From: Rhodococcoides kyotonense
GTDB taxonomy: Bacteria; Actinomycetota; Actinomycetes; Mycobacteriales; Mycobacteriaceae
NCBI RefSeq assembly: GCF_001645385.1
Contig: NZ_LVHI01000023.1
Coordinates: 571,473 to 635,472 of the forward strand
Length of the DNA: 64,000 nucleotides
Direction of reading: 5' to 3'
The notes beneath the pieces are model-generated. The model was not told the origin of the DNA. It ran no database searches and saw only the letters and a list, made by a program, of their open reading frames with translations. Made by a program: the position numbers and the translations under genes. Below are positions 19,656 to 27,954 of this stretch, piece after piece (the stretch's first letter is position 1; each line of letters starts with the position of its first letter).

Positions 19656-21193
19656 CGCCTGCGGCGAGCACACGGCTCGACGGCGACCGCCGTCGGCGAG
19701 AACTCGCAGCGCTGTTCGACGGCTCGTCGGTCGACGTACTCGTCGTCGGCGGGGGCATCACGGGAGCGGGTATCGCGCTCGACGCCGCGTCGCGCGGACT
19801 TCGAACCGTGTTGGTGGACAAGCACGATCTCGCATTCGGCACGAGCCGGTGGAGTTCGAAGCTCGTCCACGGTGGTCTCCGGTACCTCGCGTCGGGCAAT
19901 GTCGCCATCGCACACGAGAGTGCCGTCGAGCGAGGCATTCTGATGACGCGCACCGCTCCTCATCTGATTCGTCGTCTGGCTCAGGTCGTTCCACTTCTCC
20001 CGGAGGTGTCGCGGTCGTCTGCCACGGTCGTGCGCGCCGGATTCCTGGCCGGTGACGTGCTGCGGCGATCCGCAGGCACTTCCGTTGCAGTACTGCCGAA
20101 TTCGCGGTCCACCGGTGCCGATGCCGTCGCGGCGCAGGTGCCGATCGTGCAGCGACACGGGTTACGCGGGGGTCTGATGGCGTGGGACGGCCAACTCGTC
20201 GACGACGCGCGTCTCGTCGTCGCCGTCGCGCGGACGGCCGCGCTGCACGGTGCGTCGATCCTGACGGGTGTGGCCGCGTCGGAGGTCGATCGCACGTCGG
20301 CGCTGCTGACGGACGGGGACACCGGCGCGTCGACGCGAGTGCGCGCAGGCGTCGTCGTCAACGCAGCGGGGGTGTGGGCAGGCCAGGTCGATCCACGAAT
20401 CTCGTTGCGGCCCAGCAGGGGAACGCATCTCGTGTTCGACGCGTCCACGTTCGGCGGGATGACGAGTTCGTTGACCATTCCGATTCCGGGGGAGCGGAAC
20501 CGGTTCGTGTTCGCGCTGCCTGCACCGCACGGCCGCGTCTACGTGGGACTGACGGACGTCGCGACCGACGGACCCATTCCCGACGAGCCGCGCGCGACCG
20601 ACGACGAGATCGAGTTCCTGCTCGACGTCGTGGGTACCGCCGTCGATCCCGCACCGACGGTGTTCGACGTCGTGGGTACCTTCGCCGGTCTTCGGCCGTT
20701 GCTCGACTCGGGCGGTAGGAATTCGGCCGCTACGCGCACTGCCGACGTCTCGCGTCGGCATGCGATTCTCGACGACGGCGACGGACCGATCGGTGTCGTG
20801 GGCGGGAAGCTGACGACGTATCGCAGGATGGCCGAGCATGCCGTCGACGCCGCTGTCGCCGCGACGAGACTGACTGCGGGTCCCTGCAGGACCGCGTCGA
20901 TTCCGTTGGTCGGCGCAGGGCCGATCGCGGAGCCGGTCCCGGAGCGGCTCGTGACCCGATACGGTGCGGAGGCTGCGCTCGTGGCCGCCCTCGCCGACAC
21001 GATGCCCGACGGCACTGCGCCCGTCGCGGACGGAATCGACGTGTCCGTCGCCGAACTCGCGTTCGCGGTGCGCTACGAAGGAGCCCGCACCGTTGCCGAT
21101 CTCCTCGATCGACGGACGAGAATCGGCTTGGTGGAAGCGGATCGCGAACGGGCGGTCGACGCGGCGACACGGGTGCTCGCCGAACACGACTAG
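19652..21193 (+). CDS. glpD: Glycerol-3-phosphate dehydrogenase/oxidase (GlpD1-like)
   Basis: An FAD enzyme that oxidises sn-glycerol 3-phosphate to dihydroxyacetone phosphate and feeds electrons to quinone. The 513-residue protein has the FAD loop DVLVVGGGITGAGIALDA (about residues 28-45) and the GlpD signatures GTSRWSSKLVHGGLRYLASG and GGKLTTYRRMAEHAVD (about 388-403). The C-terminal helical domain carries ELAFAVRYEGARTVADLLDRR. Its product DHAP is the substrate backbone used by AGPS-type enzymes, so the link to the divergent flavoprotein makes metabolic sense. It is translationally coupled to the TetR gene. Confidence 0.92.
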   Translation: MTPAASTRLDGDRRRRELAALFDGSSVDVLVVGGGITGAGIALDAASRGLRTVLVDKHDLAFGTSRWSSKLVHGGLRYLASGNVAIAHESAVERGILMTRTAPHLIRRLAQVVPLLPEVSRSSATVVRAGFLAGDVLRRSAGTSVAVLPNSRSTGADAVAAQVPIVQRHGLRGGLMAWDGQLVDDARLVVAVARTAALHGASILTGVAASEVDRTSALLTDGDTGASTRVRAGVVVNAAGVWAGQVDPRISLRPSRGTHLVFDASTFGGMTSSLTIPIPGERNRFVFALPAPHGRVYVGLTDVATDGPIPDEPRATDDEIEFLLDVVGTAVDPAPTVFDVVGTFAGLRPLLDSGGRNSAATRTADVSRRHAILDDGDGPIGVVGGKLTTYRRMAEHAVDAAVAATRLTAGPCRTASIPLVGAGPIAEPVPERLVTRYGAEAALVAALADTMPDGTAPVADGIDVSVAELAFAVRYEGARTVADLLDRRTRIGLVEADRERAVDAATRVLAEHD

Positions 21194-21222
21194 CAACCCG
21201 CGGGTGTGGCACGCTGAGCGTC

Positions 21223-22371
21223 GTGCGAGTAGCGGTGGTGGCGGGACCTGATCCAGGACATGCTTTTCCGGCGATCGCACTGTGCCTGAGGCTGATCGAG
21301 GCGGGCGACAGTCCGGTTCTGTTCACCGGGTCCCGATGGCTGGTTGCGGGCACCGAGGCCGGCATCGACACTCGCTTGCTGAAGGGACTCGCGCCGCGCC
21401 CAGAGGACGACGACATGGATGCGGGTCAGCGCATTCACGCGCGCGCCGCGTTCATCTCGACCGAGTTGCTTCCCGATCTCAGGGACGTAGCACCCGACGT
21501 CGTCGTGTCCGACATCCTGACGGCGGGAGGAGGTATCGCTGCCGAACGTCTCGGCATTCCCTGGGTCGAGCTCGCGCCGCACCCCTTGTACGCGCCGTCG
21601 AAGGGCTTGCCGCCCATCGGCAGTGGGCTCGCCCCAGGAACCGGTATCCGCGGGAGGATCCGCGACGCACTCATGCGGTCCGCGACGGGACGGTCCATCG
21701 CGCGCGGCAAGGCGCAGCGCGGTGTCGCGCGCGAGAGCGTGGGTCTGCCTGCGGAGGATCCTGGGCCCGTTGCACGTCTGATCGCGACCATCCCCGCACT
21801 CGAGGTCCCGAGGCCGGACTGGCCCGCGGAGGCACACGTCGTCGGCCCGCTGTTGTGGGAGCCGACGGCCGAGACGTTGTCGGTCCCGGACGGCTCGGGT
21901 CCCGTCGTGATGGTGGCGCCGTCGACGGCGTTCACCGGCGCGCACGGCATGCTCGACGCGACCCTGGAGGGCCTGTCCGGACGTGGCGTCCGGGTGGTCG
22001 CGTCGATGCTCGACGAACCGCCCGCCGATCTACCGAGCTGGGCCAACGCGGGCCTGGGGCGTCAGGACGAGCTGCTGACGCACGCGGACGTCGTCGTCTG
22101 CGGCGGCGGACACGGCATGCTCGCGAAAGCGCTGATCCACGGAGTACCCGTCGTCGCGATTCCCGGAGGCGGGGATCAATGGGAGCTCGCCAATCGCGCC
22201 GAACGGCAGGGGAGTGCCGTCGTGGTTCGGCCGCCGAGCCCACAGGCAGTGGCCGACGCGGTTCTGCGTGTGATCGAGGATGCGGCGTTCGCACGTGCCG
22301 CGGAGGCGGCCGCAGCCGGTGCGGCCGACGTGAAGGACCCCGTGGAGGTCTGCCACCGCGCGCTGGGGTGA
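21223..22371 (+). CDS. UDP-glycosyltransferase-like protein (Rv2739c type)
   Basis: A 382-residue GT-B-fold protein. The N-terminus VRVAVVAGPDPGHAFPAIALCLRLIEAGDSPVLFTG is the acceptor-side Rossmann start of UGT-like enzymes. The C-terminus has the donor-binding block LTHADVVVCGGGHGMLAKALIHGVPVVAIPGGGDQWELANRAERQG, with the conserved GGGH..G.P...P...DQ pattern (about residues 285-325). It would transfer a sugar from a nucleotide sugar, but the acceptor is unknown. In mycobacteria the homologue also lies just upstream of the DUF3046 gene and recA. It starts at a GTG 29 bp after glpD. Confidence 0.85.
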   Translation: MRVAVVAGPDPGHAFPAIALCLRLIEAGDSPVLFTGSRWLVAGTEAGIDTRLLKGLAPRPEDDDMDAGQRIHARAAFISTELLPDLRDVAPDVVVSDILTAGGGIAAERLGIPWVELAPHPLYAPSKGLPPIGSGLAPGTGIRGRIRDALMRSATGRSIARGKAQRGVARESVGLPAEDPGPVARLIATIPALEVPRPDWPAEAHVVGPLLWEPTAETLSVPDGSGPVVMVAPSTAFTGAHGMLDATLEGLSGRGVRVVASMLDEPPADLPSWANAGLGRQDELLTHADVVVCGGGHGMLAKALIHGVPVVAIPGGGDQWELANRAERQGSAVVVRPPSPQAVADAVLRVIEDAAFARAAEAAAAGAADVKDPVEVCHRALG

Positions 22372-22383
22372 CGCATCGTCGGT

Positions 22384-22389
22384 TACGGT
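22384..22389 (+). promoter_or_regulatory. -10 box for the DUF3046 gene (leaderless type)
   Basis: TACGGT ends 6 bases before the GTG at 22396, inside the short gap after the glycosyltransferase gene. Confidence 0.4.
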
Positions 22390-22395
22390 TGACGT

Positions 22396-22590
22396 GTGCG
22401 TCTGACCGAGTTTCGTGAGTTGCTGACAGAAGAGTTCGGCCAGGTTCGGGGAGATTCCATGCTCGTCGATCACGTCATCCAGAGCCTGGGCGGGCAGACC
22501 GGGGCCGAAGCGATCGAAGCCGGGGTAGATCCACGCGACGTGTGGCGTGCCCTGTGCAGCGAATTCGACGTGCCGCGCGATCGCTGGTGA
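22396..22590 (+). CDS. DUF3046 protein
   Basis: A 64-residue soluble protein (RLTEFRELLTEEFGQVRGDSMLVDHVIQ at the start, ending WRALCSEFDVPRDRW). It matches the actinobacterial DUF3046 family, always small and typically encoded just upstream of recA (Rv2738c in M. tuberculosis). Its function is unknown. The conserved placement next to recA-recX suggests a DNA-repair or replication link. Transcription may start at its own -10 box. Confidence 0.85.
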   Translation: MRLTEFRELLTEEFGQVRGDSMLVDHVIQSLGGQTGAEAIEAGVDPRDVWRALCSEFDVPRDRW

Positions 22591-22627
22591 AAGTTCCGTC
22601 GGCGTGTCGATAGCCCGAATCGAACTA

Positions 22628-22643
22628 TCGAACACGTGTTCGC
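22628..22643 (+). promoter_or_regulatory. LexA (SOS) box upstream of recA
   Basis: TCGAAC-ACGT-GTTCGC matches the actinobacterial LexA box TCGAAC-N4-GTTCGA at 15 of 16 positions considered. It lies about 120 bp before recA. A TATGCT -10-like box follows at 22645-22650. Confidence 0.85.
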
Positions 22644-22685
22644 CTATGCTGGTGTCATTCGGTGCGCAGCGGTTCGAGACGTTTT

Positions 22686-22708
22686 CTGTCGGTGCCTAGC
22701 TCTACCGT
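22686..22708 (+). promoter_or_regulatory. RecA-NDp-type (LexA-independent) promoter of recA
   Basis: CTGTCGGTG, then eight bases, then TACCGT fits the mycobacterial RecA-NDp consensus TTGTCRGTG-N8-TANNNT with one mismatch. In M. tuberculosis this promoter class is activated by ClpR/ClgR (Rv2745c). A clgR gene is present in this window at 14040. The transcript would start about 45 bp before recA. Confidence 0.7.
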
Positions 22709-22761
22709 TACCGGCAACACGTTCGACGCGAAGCTGAACGAGACCATACGAGGAGATCACG

Positions 22762-23799
22762 ATGCCTGCTTACGATCGCGACAAAGCGCTCGATCTCGCC
22801 CTTGCGCAGATCGACAAGAACTTCGGCAAGGGATCGGTGATGCGCCTCGGTGACGAGGTTCGTCAGCCGATCGCTGTCATTCCCACCGGCTCGATTGCTC
22901 TGGACGTCGCGCTCGGCATCGGCGGACTGCCGCGCGGCCGCGTCATCGAGGTCTACGGTCCGGAATCCTCCGGTAAGACCACGGTTGCGTTGCACGCTGT
23001 GGCGAATGCGCAGCGCAACGGCGGAATCGCCGCGTTCATCGACGCGGAACACGCACTCGATCCCGACTACGCCAAGAAGCTCGGCGTCGACACCGATGCG
23101 CTGCTGGTCTCTCAGCCGGACACCGGTGAGCAGGCGCTCGAGATCGCGGACATGCTGATTCGCTCCGGCGCACTCGACATCCTGGTCATCGACTCGGTGG
23201 CAGCGCTCGTGCCGCGCGCCGAGATCGAGGGCGAGATGGGTGACAGCCACGTCGGTCTGCAGGCTCGCCTGATGAGCCAGGCGCTGCGCAAGATGACCGG
23301 TGCTCTGAGCAACTCGGGCACCACGGCGATCTTCATCAACCAGCTGCGCGAGAAGATCGGTGTCATGTTCGGATCGCCGGAGACCACCACCGGTGGTAAG
23401 GCGCTCAAGTTCTACTCGTCCGTCCGCCTCGACGTTCGTCGTATCGAAACCCTCAAGGACGGTACCGAGGCAGTCGGTAACCGTACGCGCGTGAAGATCG
23501 TCAAGAACAAGGTCGCACCGCCGTTCAAGCAGGCCGAGTTCGACATCCTGTACGGCAAGGGCATCAGCCGCGAGGGCTCGTTGATCGACATGGGCGTCGA
23601 GCACGGATTCATCCGCAAGTCGGGCTCGTGGTTCACCTACGACGGTGACCAGCTCGGCCAGGGCAAGGAGAACGCCCGTAAGTTCCTGCTCGAGAACCCG
23701 GACGTTCGCGACGAGATCGAGAAGAAGATCATGGAGAAGCTCCAGATCGGCGCCGACGTCACGGCCACCGACGACGCGGCTGCTCCGGTCGACTTCTGA
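22762..23799 (+). CDS. recA: Recombinase RecA
   Basis: An ATP-dependent strand-exchange protein and co-protease for LexA. The 345-residue product shows GPESSGKTT (Walker A, about residues 66-74), [35 protein letters not shown], and the L2 loop [21 protein letters not shown]. It is uninterrupted, so there is no intein of the kind found in M. tuberculosis RecA. The start is supported by a GAGGAGATCACG ribosome site. It is followed by recX 7 bp after the stop. Confidence 0.98.
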   Translation: MPAYDRDKALDLALAQIDKNFGKGSVMRLGDEVRQPIAVIPTGSIALDVALGIGGLPRGRVIEVYGPESSGKTTVALHAVANAQRNGGIAAFIDAEHALDPDYAKKLGVDTDALLVSQPDTGEQALEIADMLIRSGALDILVIDSVAALVPRAEIEGEMGDSHVGLQARLMSQALRKMTGALSNSGTTAIFINQLREKIGVMFGSPETTTGGKALKFYSSVRLDVRRIETLKDGTEAVGNRTRVKIVKNKVAPPFKQAEFDILYGKGISREGSLIDMGVEHGFIRKSGSWFTYDGDQLGQGKENARKFLLENPDVRDEIEKKIMEKLQIGADVTATDDAAAPVDF

Positions 23800-23806
23800 C
23801 GCTCCG

Positions 23807-24355
23807 ATGCCGGCAGTGGAGGGTGGTGGAACCGAAGCGCAGGCGAAGGACGTCTGCCTTCGGTTGCTGACCGACCGTGCTCGGAGTCGTCACGAGCTCG
23901 AGACGAGTCTGGCGAAGAAGGGCTTCTCTGCGGAAGTGTCCACTGCCGTTCTTGCTCGTCTCGAAGCGGCCAAGCTCGTCGACGACGCCGCGTTCGCGGA
24001 GCAGTGGGTGCACTCGCGGCACACGTACTCCGGCAAGGGCAAGCGTGCGATCGGCCTGGAACTCCGCAACAAGGGTGTCACGGGTGCGCACGCGCAGAAC
24101 GCGCTGGATCAGATCGACAGCGACGACGAACGCGCACGCGCAACGGAACTGGTCCGCAAGAAGTGTCGAACGCTTCGGCTGCCGAGTCCGAATGACCCCG
24201 ATGCGCGTGCAGAACGAGACAAGATAGTCCGCAGGCTCGTCGGAATGCTTGCGCGCCGGGGCTATTCGCAGGGCATGGCGTTCGGAATCGTCAAGTCCGA
24301 ACTCGATGCGCTCGGCGCCGACACCGAAGACTTCGACGGTGAACACCTCGGGTGA
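23807..24355 (+). CDS. recX: Regulatory protein RecX
   Basis: A 182-residue, all-helical inhibitor that caps RecA filaments. Three-helix repeats are visible: CLRLLTDRARSRHELETSLAKKGFS, LEAAKLVDDAAFAEQWVHSRH, and RRLVGMLARRGYSQGMAFGIVKSEL. The ATG at 23807 lies 7 bases after the recA stop, so the pair is transcribed together and under SOS control. A strong hairpin follows the gene. Confidence 0.93.
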   Translation: MPAVEGGGTEAQAKDVCLRLLTDRARSRHELETSLAKKGFSAEVSTAVLARLEAAKLVDDAAFAEQWVHSRHTYSGKGKRAIGLELRNKGVTGAHAQNALDQIDSDDERARATELVRKKCRTLRLPSPNDPDARAERDKIVRRLVGMLARRGYSQGMAFGIVKSELDALGADTEDFDGEHLG

Positions 24356-24383
24356 TCGTCCACCCGTAACTACCGTCGAAAAC

Positions 24384-24424
24384 GCGAGGCCCGCAACACG
24401 ATCGATCCGTGTTGCGGGCCTCGC
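24384..24424. terminator. Terminator between recX and the glu operon
   Basis: A perfect 17-bp stem (24384-24400 with 24408-24424) with loop ATCGATC and no clear U-tract. It lies between convergent recX and gluD and can end both transcripts. Confidence 0.88.
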
Positions 24425-24464
24425 CTCGTATGTGGGCGCCTCGTAGATCAGGATCCCGTGGAGA

Positions 24465-25352
24465 TCAGGCTGCTCCGGCCGGACCGCCACCGAAGTCCGC
24501 GGCTGCCACCACACCGCCGCCGCCGGTCCTGCGCTTCTTCTGCCGCATCCGTCGTTCGACGACGGTCGCGAGCTTCGTCAGCAGCGAGTTCACGATGATC
24601 ATGATGATCGCGACGATGATCAGAGCCGGCAGGTAGTTGCCGTAGAACGCACCGACCTGCTGACCGGCGCGGACCACTTCGACGTAACCGATGAGGTAGC
24701 CGAGCGCGGAGTCCTTCAAGGCGACGACCATCTGCGAGATGATGGCAGGCAGCATCGCCGTGATCGCCTGCGGCAGCAGGACGATTCTCATGACCTGGCC
24801 CTTACGCATACCGAGCGCCGAGGCGGCTTCGGTCTGGCCCTTCGGCAGCGAATTGACGCCCGCGCGAACGATTTCCGCGATGACCGAACCGTTGTACAGC
24901 GTCAGGCCGGTGACCACCGCGGCGAGAGCCAGGTACTTGACCTTGAAGACCTCGTACTCCGCGTACACCGCGTAGAGGAAGATCATCAGGATCAGAACCG
25001 GCACTGCTCGGAACAATTCGACGATCACGCCGCTGACGACGCGGACCGACCGATGATCGGACAGTCGGCCGATGCCGAGGACTGCACCGAGGATCAGCGC
25101 GAAGACGATCGACAGCGCGGCCGCGACCAAGGTGCCCTGGAGACCCGGCAAGAGGTAGGTGGTCCAGGTCGTCGATTCGAGGAACGGATCCCATTTGTCC
25201 GACGTCAACTGGCCTTTGGCGTCGAGCGCGCGGTAGATCAGGTAGGCGATGCCGAGGGACACCACCAGCACGACACCGGACAGGATGCGATAGCGAATTC
25301 GCGCTTTGGGTCCTGGAACGTCATAGAGAACCGCTACGGCGTCACTCATCAC
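24465..25352 (-). CDS. gluD: Glutamate ABC transporter permease GluD-type
   Basis: A 295-residue inner-membrane permease of the HisM/polar amino-acid family. Five or more helices are visible, and the EAA-loop sits at GQTEAASALGMRKGQVMRIVLLPQAITAMLPAI (about residues 176-208). The basic C-terminus RRMRQKKRRTGGGG is cytoplasmic. It is last in gluABCD, the order known from Corynebacterium glutamicum, and overlaps gluC by 4 bases (ATGA). Confidence 0.92.
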   Translation of the reverse strand: MMSDAVAVLYDVPGPKARIRYRILSGVVLVVSLGIAYLIYRALDAKGQLTSDKWDPFLESTTWTTYLLPGLQGTLVAAALSIVFALILGAVLGIGRLSDHRSVRVVSGVIVELFRAVPVLILMIFLYAVYAEYEVFKVKYLALAAVVTGLTLYNGSVIAEIVRAGVNSLPKGQTEAASALGMRKGQVMRIVLLPQAITAMLPAIISQMVVALKDSALGYLIGYVEVVRAGQQVGAFYGNYLPALIIVAIIMIIVNSLLTKLATVVERRMRQKKRRTGGGGVVAAADFGGGPAGAA

Positions 25353-26026
25353 TTCACCGCCAATCGCTTGCTGAGGTAGCCGAACAGAAGCCCGGTCGGA
25401 AGCGTCAGGATGACGAAGCCGAGTGCGAAGATGCCACCGACGACGAAGATCGCGGCCTCGTTCTCGATCATCGTCTTCATGAGCAGCGAGGCTTCCGCGA
25501 CGCCGATCACGGACGCGATGGTCGTGTTCTTGGTCAGTGCGATCAGGACGCTGCCGAGCGGCCCGATCACGGCTCGAAACGCCTGTGGGAGAACGACGAT
25601 CGTGATGTTCTGGGTGAACGTCATACCGAGCGAACGGCCCGCTTCGGCTTGACCGACCGGAACGGTGTTGATGCCGGACCTCAGCGACTCGGCGACGAAC
25701 GACGCCGTGTAGACACTCAGTCCGAGAATCGCGAGCCGGAAGTTGTTGTCCACCAAGAACGTCGGAGAATCCTGAGGCGCCAGTGCGACACCCATCGTCT
25801 GGTACAGGCCGAACGACGTGAACAGAATGATCAGCGTCAGGGGAGTGTTACGGAAGATCGTGACGTATCCGGTGGCGATGGCGCGCGCGATCGGAATCGG
25901 TGACACGCGCATCGCCGCGATGATGGTACCGATGATCAGGGCGCCGATCGCGGACAGAACCGTCAACTTGATGGTCATGATGAACGCGTCGACGAGTTGA
26001 TCGCCGTACTTGCTCAGAAGGTTCAA
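25349..26026 (-). CDS. gluC: Glutamate ABC transporter permease GluC-type
   Basis: A 225-residue permease partner of GluD. The N-terminus LLSKYGDQLVDAFIMTIKLTVLSAIGALIIGTIIAAMRVSP is the usual HisM-type first segment. The EAA-loop reads GQAEAGRSLGMTFTQNITIVVLPQAFRAVIGPL (about residues 126-158). Its ATG is 84 bases downstream of gluB, and the gap holds a strong stem-loop. Confidence 0.92.
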   Translation of the reverse strand: MNLLSKYGDQLVDAFIMTIKLTVLSAIGALIIGTIIAAMRVSPIPIARAIATGYVTIFRNTPLTLIILFTSFGLYQTMGVALAPQDSPTFLVDNNFRLAILGLSVYTASFVAESLRSGINTVPVGQAEAGRSLGMTFTQNITIVVLPQAFRAVIGPLGSVLIALTKNTTIASVIGVAEASLLMKTMIENEAAIFVVGGIFALGFVILTLPTGLLFGYLSKRLAVK

Positions 26027-26057
26027 TGTGGGGATGTCCTATCGGCTCGAATGGGCC

Positions 26058-26102
26058 GCCTCGCCCCGGTGCGCCGACATTCGGTGCGCACCAGGGCGAG
26101 GC
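26058..26102 (-). other. Intercistronic stem-loop between gluB and gluC
   Basis: GCCTCGCCC (26058-26066) pairs with GGGCGAGGC (26094-26102). GGTGCGC (26068-26074) pairs with GCGCACC (26086-26092). The single C/A mismatch lies between the two helices. It sits right after the binding-protein gene and could stabilise gluB mRNA or partly terminate, giving more binding protein than permease. Confidence 0.75.
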
Positions 26103-26110
26103 GCAGAGCG

Positions 26111-26947
26111 TCAGTAACGGTCGACGGTCGGCTCGGCGGGCAGCTCGTACCCGGATGCACCGACGGTCTCCTCGAACGCGGTCGCCCATGCGCCGCTCGT
26201 GACCATCTCCTCGATGGCGTCGTTGATCTGGTTGCGTCCCTCGGTGTCGTCCTTCGCGAGGCCGATGCCGTAGTTCTCGGTGGTGAACGGCTCTCCGACG
26301 ACCTTCAGCTCACCGGGGTACTGCGCCGCGTAGCCGGCGAGAATGATGTCGTCGGTGGTGACGGCGTCGACGGCGCCGTTACGCAGGGCCTCGACGCATG
26401 CGGAGTAGGTGTCGTACTCCTGGAGCTGGACGTCCTGGGCGTACTTGTCCTTCACGTTCTGTGCCGGGGTGGAACCGGTGACCGAGCACAGCTTCTTGCC
26501 GCCGTTGAGCGAGTCGGGGCCCGTGATGTCGGTGTTGCTCTCGGAGACCAGGAGCGACTGTCCGGCAACGAAATACGGTCCGGCGAAGCCGACCTTCTCC
26601 TTGCGGGCGTCGGTGATCGAGTAGGTAGCGACGACGTAGTCGACCTCGCCGTTCTGGATCAAGGTCTCGCGCTGTGCGGACGGAGCTTCCTTGAATTCGA
26701 TGTTCTCCTCGGACACGCCGAGCTGTCCGGCGACGTACTTGGCGACCTCGACGTCGAAGCCGCTGAAGGTGCCGTCGGGGTTGCGGAGGCCGAGGCCGGG
26801 CTGGTCGTACTTGATGCCGACGATCAAGTTGCCGCTCTCTGCGCTCGACGAGACGCTGCGTGCCTCTTCGCCGCCGCCGCAGGCGGTAGCGACGACGGCG
26901 AGAGCTGCGATCCCGGCAGCGAAGCGAAGCGTGCGGTTGATTCTCAC
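26111..26947 (-). CDS. gluB: Glutamate-binding lipoprotein GluB-type
   Basis: A solute-binding protein (SBP family 3) of the glutamate importer. The 278-residue product has a signal peptide ending in lipobox VATAC with lipidation at about Cys23. The mature domain contains FSGFDVEVAKYVAGQLGV, AETLIQNGEVDYVVATYSIT-like ligand residues, and ending motifs of the amino-acid-binding family. It is anchored to the outer face of the cytoplasmic membrane. It is second in the operon, 70 bp after gluA. Confidence 0.93.
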   Translation of the reverse strand: MRINRTLRFAAGIAALAVVATACGGGEEARSVSSSAESGNLIVGIKYDQPGLGLRNPDGTFSGFDVEVAKYVAGQLGVSEENIEFKEAPSAQRETLIQNGEVDYVVATYSITDARKEKVGFAGPYFVAGQSLLVSESNTDITGPDSLNGGKKLCSVTGSTPAQNVKDKYAQDVQLQEYDTYSACVEALRNGAVDAVTTDDIILAGYAAQYPGELKVVGEPFTTENYGIGLAKDDTEGRNQINDAIEEMVTSGAWATAFEETVGASGYELPAEPTVDRY

Positions 26948-27017
26948 TGGTGTTCCTCCATGGTTGGTCCTGCGAGTGATGCTGTGACGGTGAATGATCC
27001 GACGAGCTCGAACACGC

Positions 27018-27800
27018 TCAGTGTCCGAGGATCTTGCCCAGGAAGTCCTTGGCGCGGTCCGATTTCGGCGACGTGAAGAACGTCTCCGGGTCGGTGTCCT
27101 CGACGACGGCGCCGTCGGCCATGAAGATGACGCGGTCGCCTGCCTTGCGCGCGAAGCCCATCTCGTGGGTGACGACGAGCATCGTCATGCCTTCCTTCGC
27201 GAGCGAGGTCATGACGTCGAGCACTTCGTTGACCATTTCGGGGTCGAGTGCGGACGTCGGCTCGTCGAACAGCATGACCTTCGGGTTCATGGCGAGGGAG
27301 CGTGCGATGGCGACGCGCTGCTGCTGTCCACCTGACAGCTGTGCGGGGTACTTGTCGGCCTGGTTGGCGATCCCGACGCGTTCGAGGAGCTTCAGCGCGT
27401 TCTCGCGTGCCTCGTCCTTCTTCAGCTTGCGCACCTTGAGCGGAGCCAGCATGACGTTCTCGAGAATCGTCTTGTGCGCGAACAGGTTGAACGATTGGAA
27501 CACCATGCCGACGTCCGCACGCAACGCGGCAAGCGCCTTGCCTTCGGCGGGGAGGACGGAACCGTCGACCTCGATCGTGCCGGAATCGATGGGCTCGAGC
27601 CGGTTGATGGTGCGGCACAAGGTCGACTTACCCGAACCGGACGGTCCGAGCACGATCACGACCTGACCGGTCGGTACGTCCAGATCGATGTTCTTGAGGA
27701 CGTGCAGATCGCCGAAGTGCTTGTCAACCGACTTCAGTGAGATCATCGGGGGTCGCTTGGCAAGAGCGCCGGAGGCCGGCGCGTCGGTAGCGTGCGTCAT
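27018..27800 (-). CDS. gluA: Glutamate ABC transporter ATP-binding protein GluA-type
   Basis: A 260-residue ABC ATPase with Walker [10 protein letters not shown] (about residues 52-60), Q-loop region [20 protein letters not shown], signature [19 protein letters not shown], and Walker [15 protein letters not shown]. It begins with an 18-residue extension before [20 protein letters not shown]; a start at that internal Met is possible. The ATG at 27800 is supported by a -10 box 8 bases upstream. It is the first gene of gluABCD and is divergent from miaB. Confidence 0.93.
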   Translation of the reverse strand: MTHATDAPASGALAKRPPMISLKSVDKHFGDLHVLKNIDLDVPTGQVVIVLGPSGSGKSTLCRTINRLEPIDSGTIEVDGSVLPAEGKALAALRADVGMVFQSFNLFAHKTILENVMLAPLKVRKLKKDEARENALKLLERVGIANQADKYPAQLSGGQQQRVAIARSLAMNPKVMLFDEPTSALDPEMVNEVLDVMTSLAKEGMTMLVVTHEMGFARKAGDRVIFMADGAVVEDTDPETFFTSPKSDRAKDFLGKILGH

Positions 27801-27808
27801 ACGGCAGA

Positions 27809-27814
27809 ACCCTA
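27809..27814 (-). promoter_or_regulatory. -10 box for the gluABCD operon (leaderless type)
   Basis: On the minus strand TAGGGT ends 8 bases before the gluA ATG. Confidence 0.45.
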
Positions 27815-27826
27815 TTCGTAGTTTGG

Positions 27827-27853
27827 TTGTCGGCAGCGCTTTTCACCCGACAA
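27827..27853. promoter_or_regulatory. Inverted repeat in the gluA-miaB intergenic region
   Basis: TTGTCGG (27827-27833) and CCGACAA (27847-27853) form a perfect 7-bp inverted repeat spanning the expected -35 area of the glu promoter. It could be an operator for a nitrogen or glutamate regulator. It does not match the AmtR box known from C. glutamicum. Confidence 0.45.
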
Positions 27854-27942
27854 TGGGGATTATGTAATGGAAACTTTACTGTCGGTCGGTACCGGTCCTC
27901 GAGGCGCGTCGGTCCCCGGCGTCGGCACGACCTGCCGGGCCG

Positions 27943-27948
27943 TACCCT
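27943..27948 (+). promoter_or_regulatory. -10 box for miaB (leaderless type)
   Basis: TACCCT ends 6 bases before the GTG at 27955. The intervening GGAGGG resembles a ribosome site but overlaps the start. Confidence 0.4.
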
Positions 27949-27954
27949 GGAGGG

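Noticed and set aside
22762..23799. RecA intein as in M. tuberculosis
   Set aside because: The reading frame is a normal 345 codons and all RecA motifs are contiguous.
27801..27954. AmtR box for the glu operon
   Set aside because: No match to the CTAT-N6-ATAG type motif known for AmtR. Only a different inverted repeat (TTGTCGG/CCGACAA) is present.
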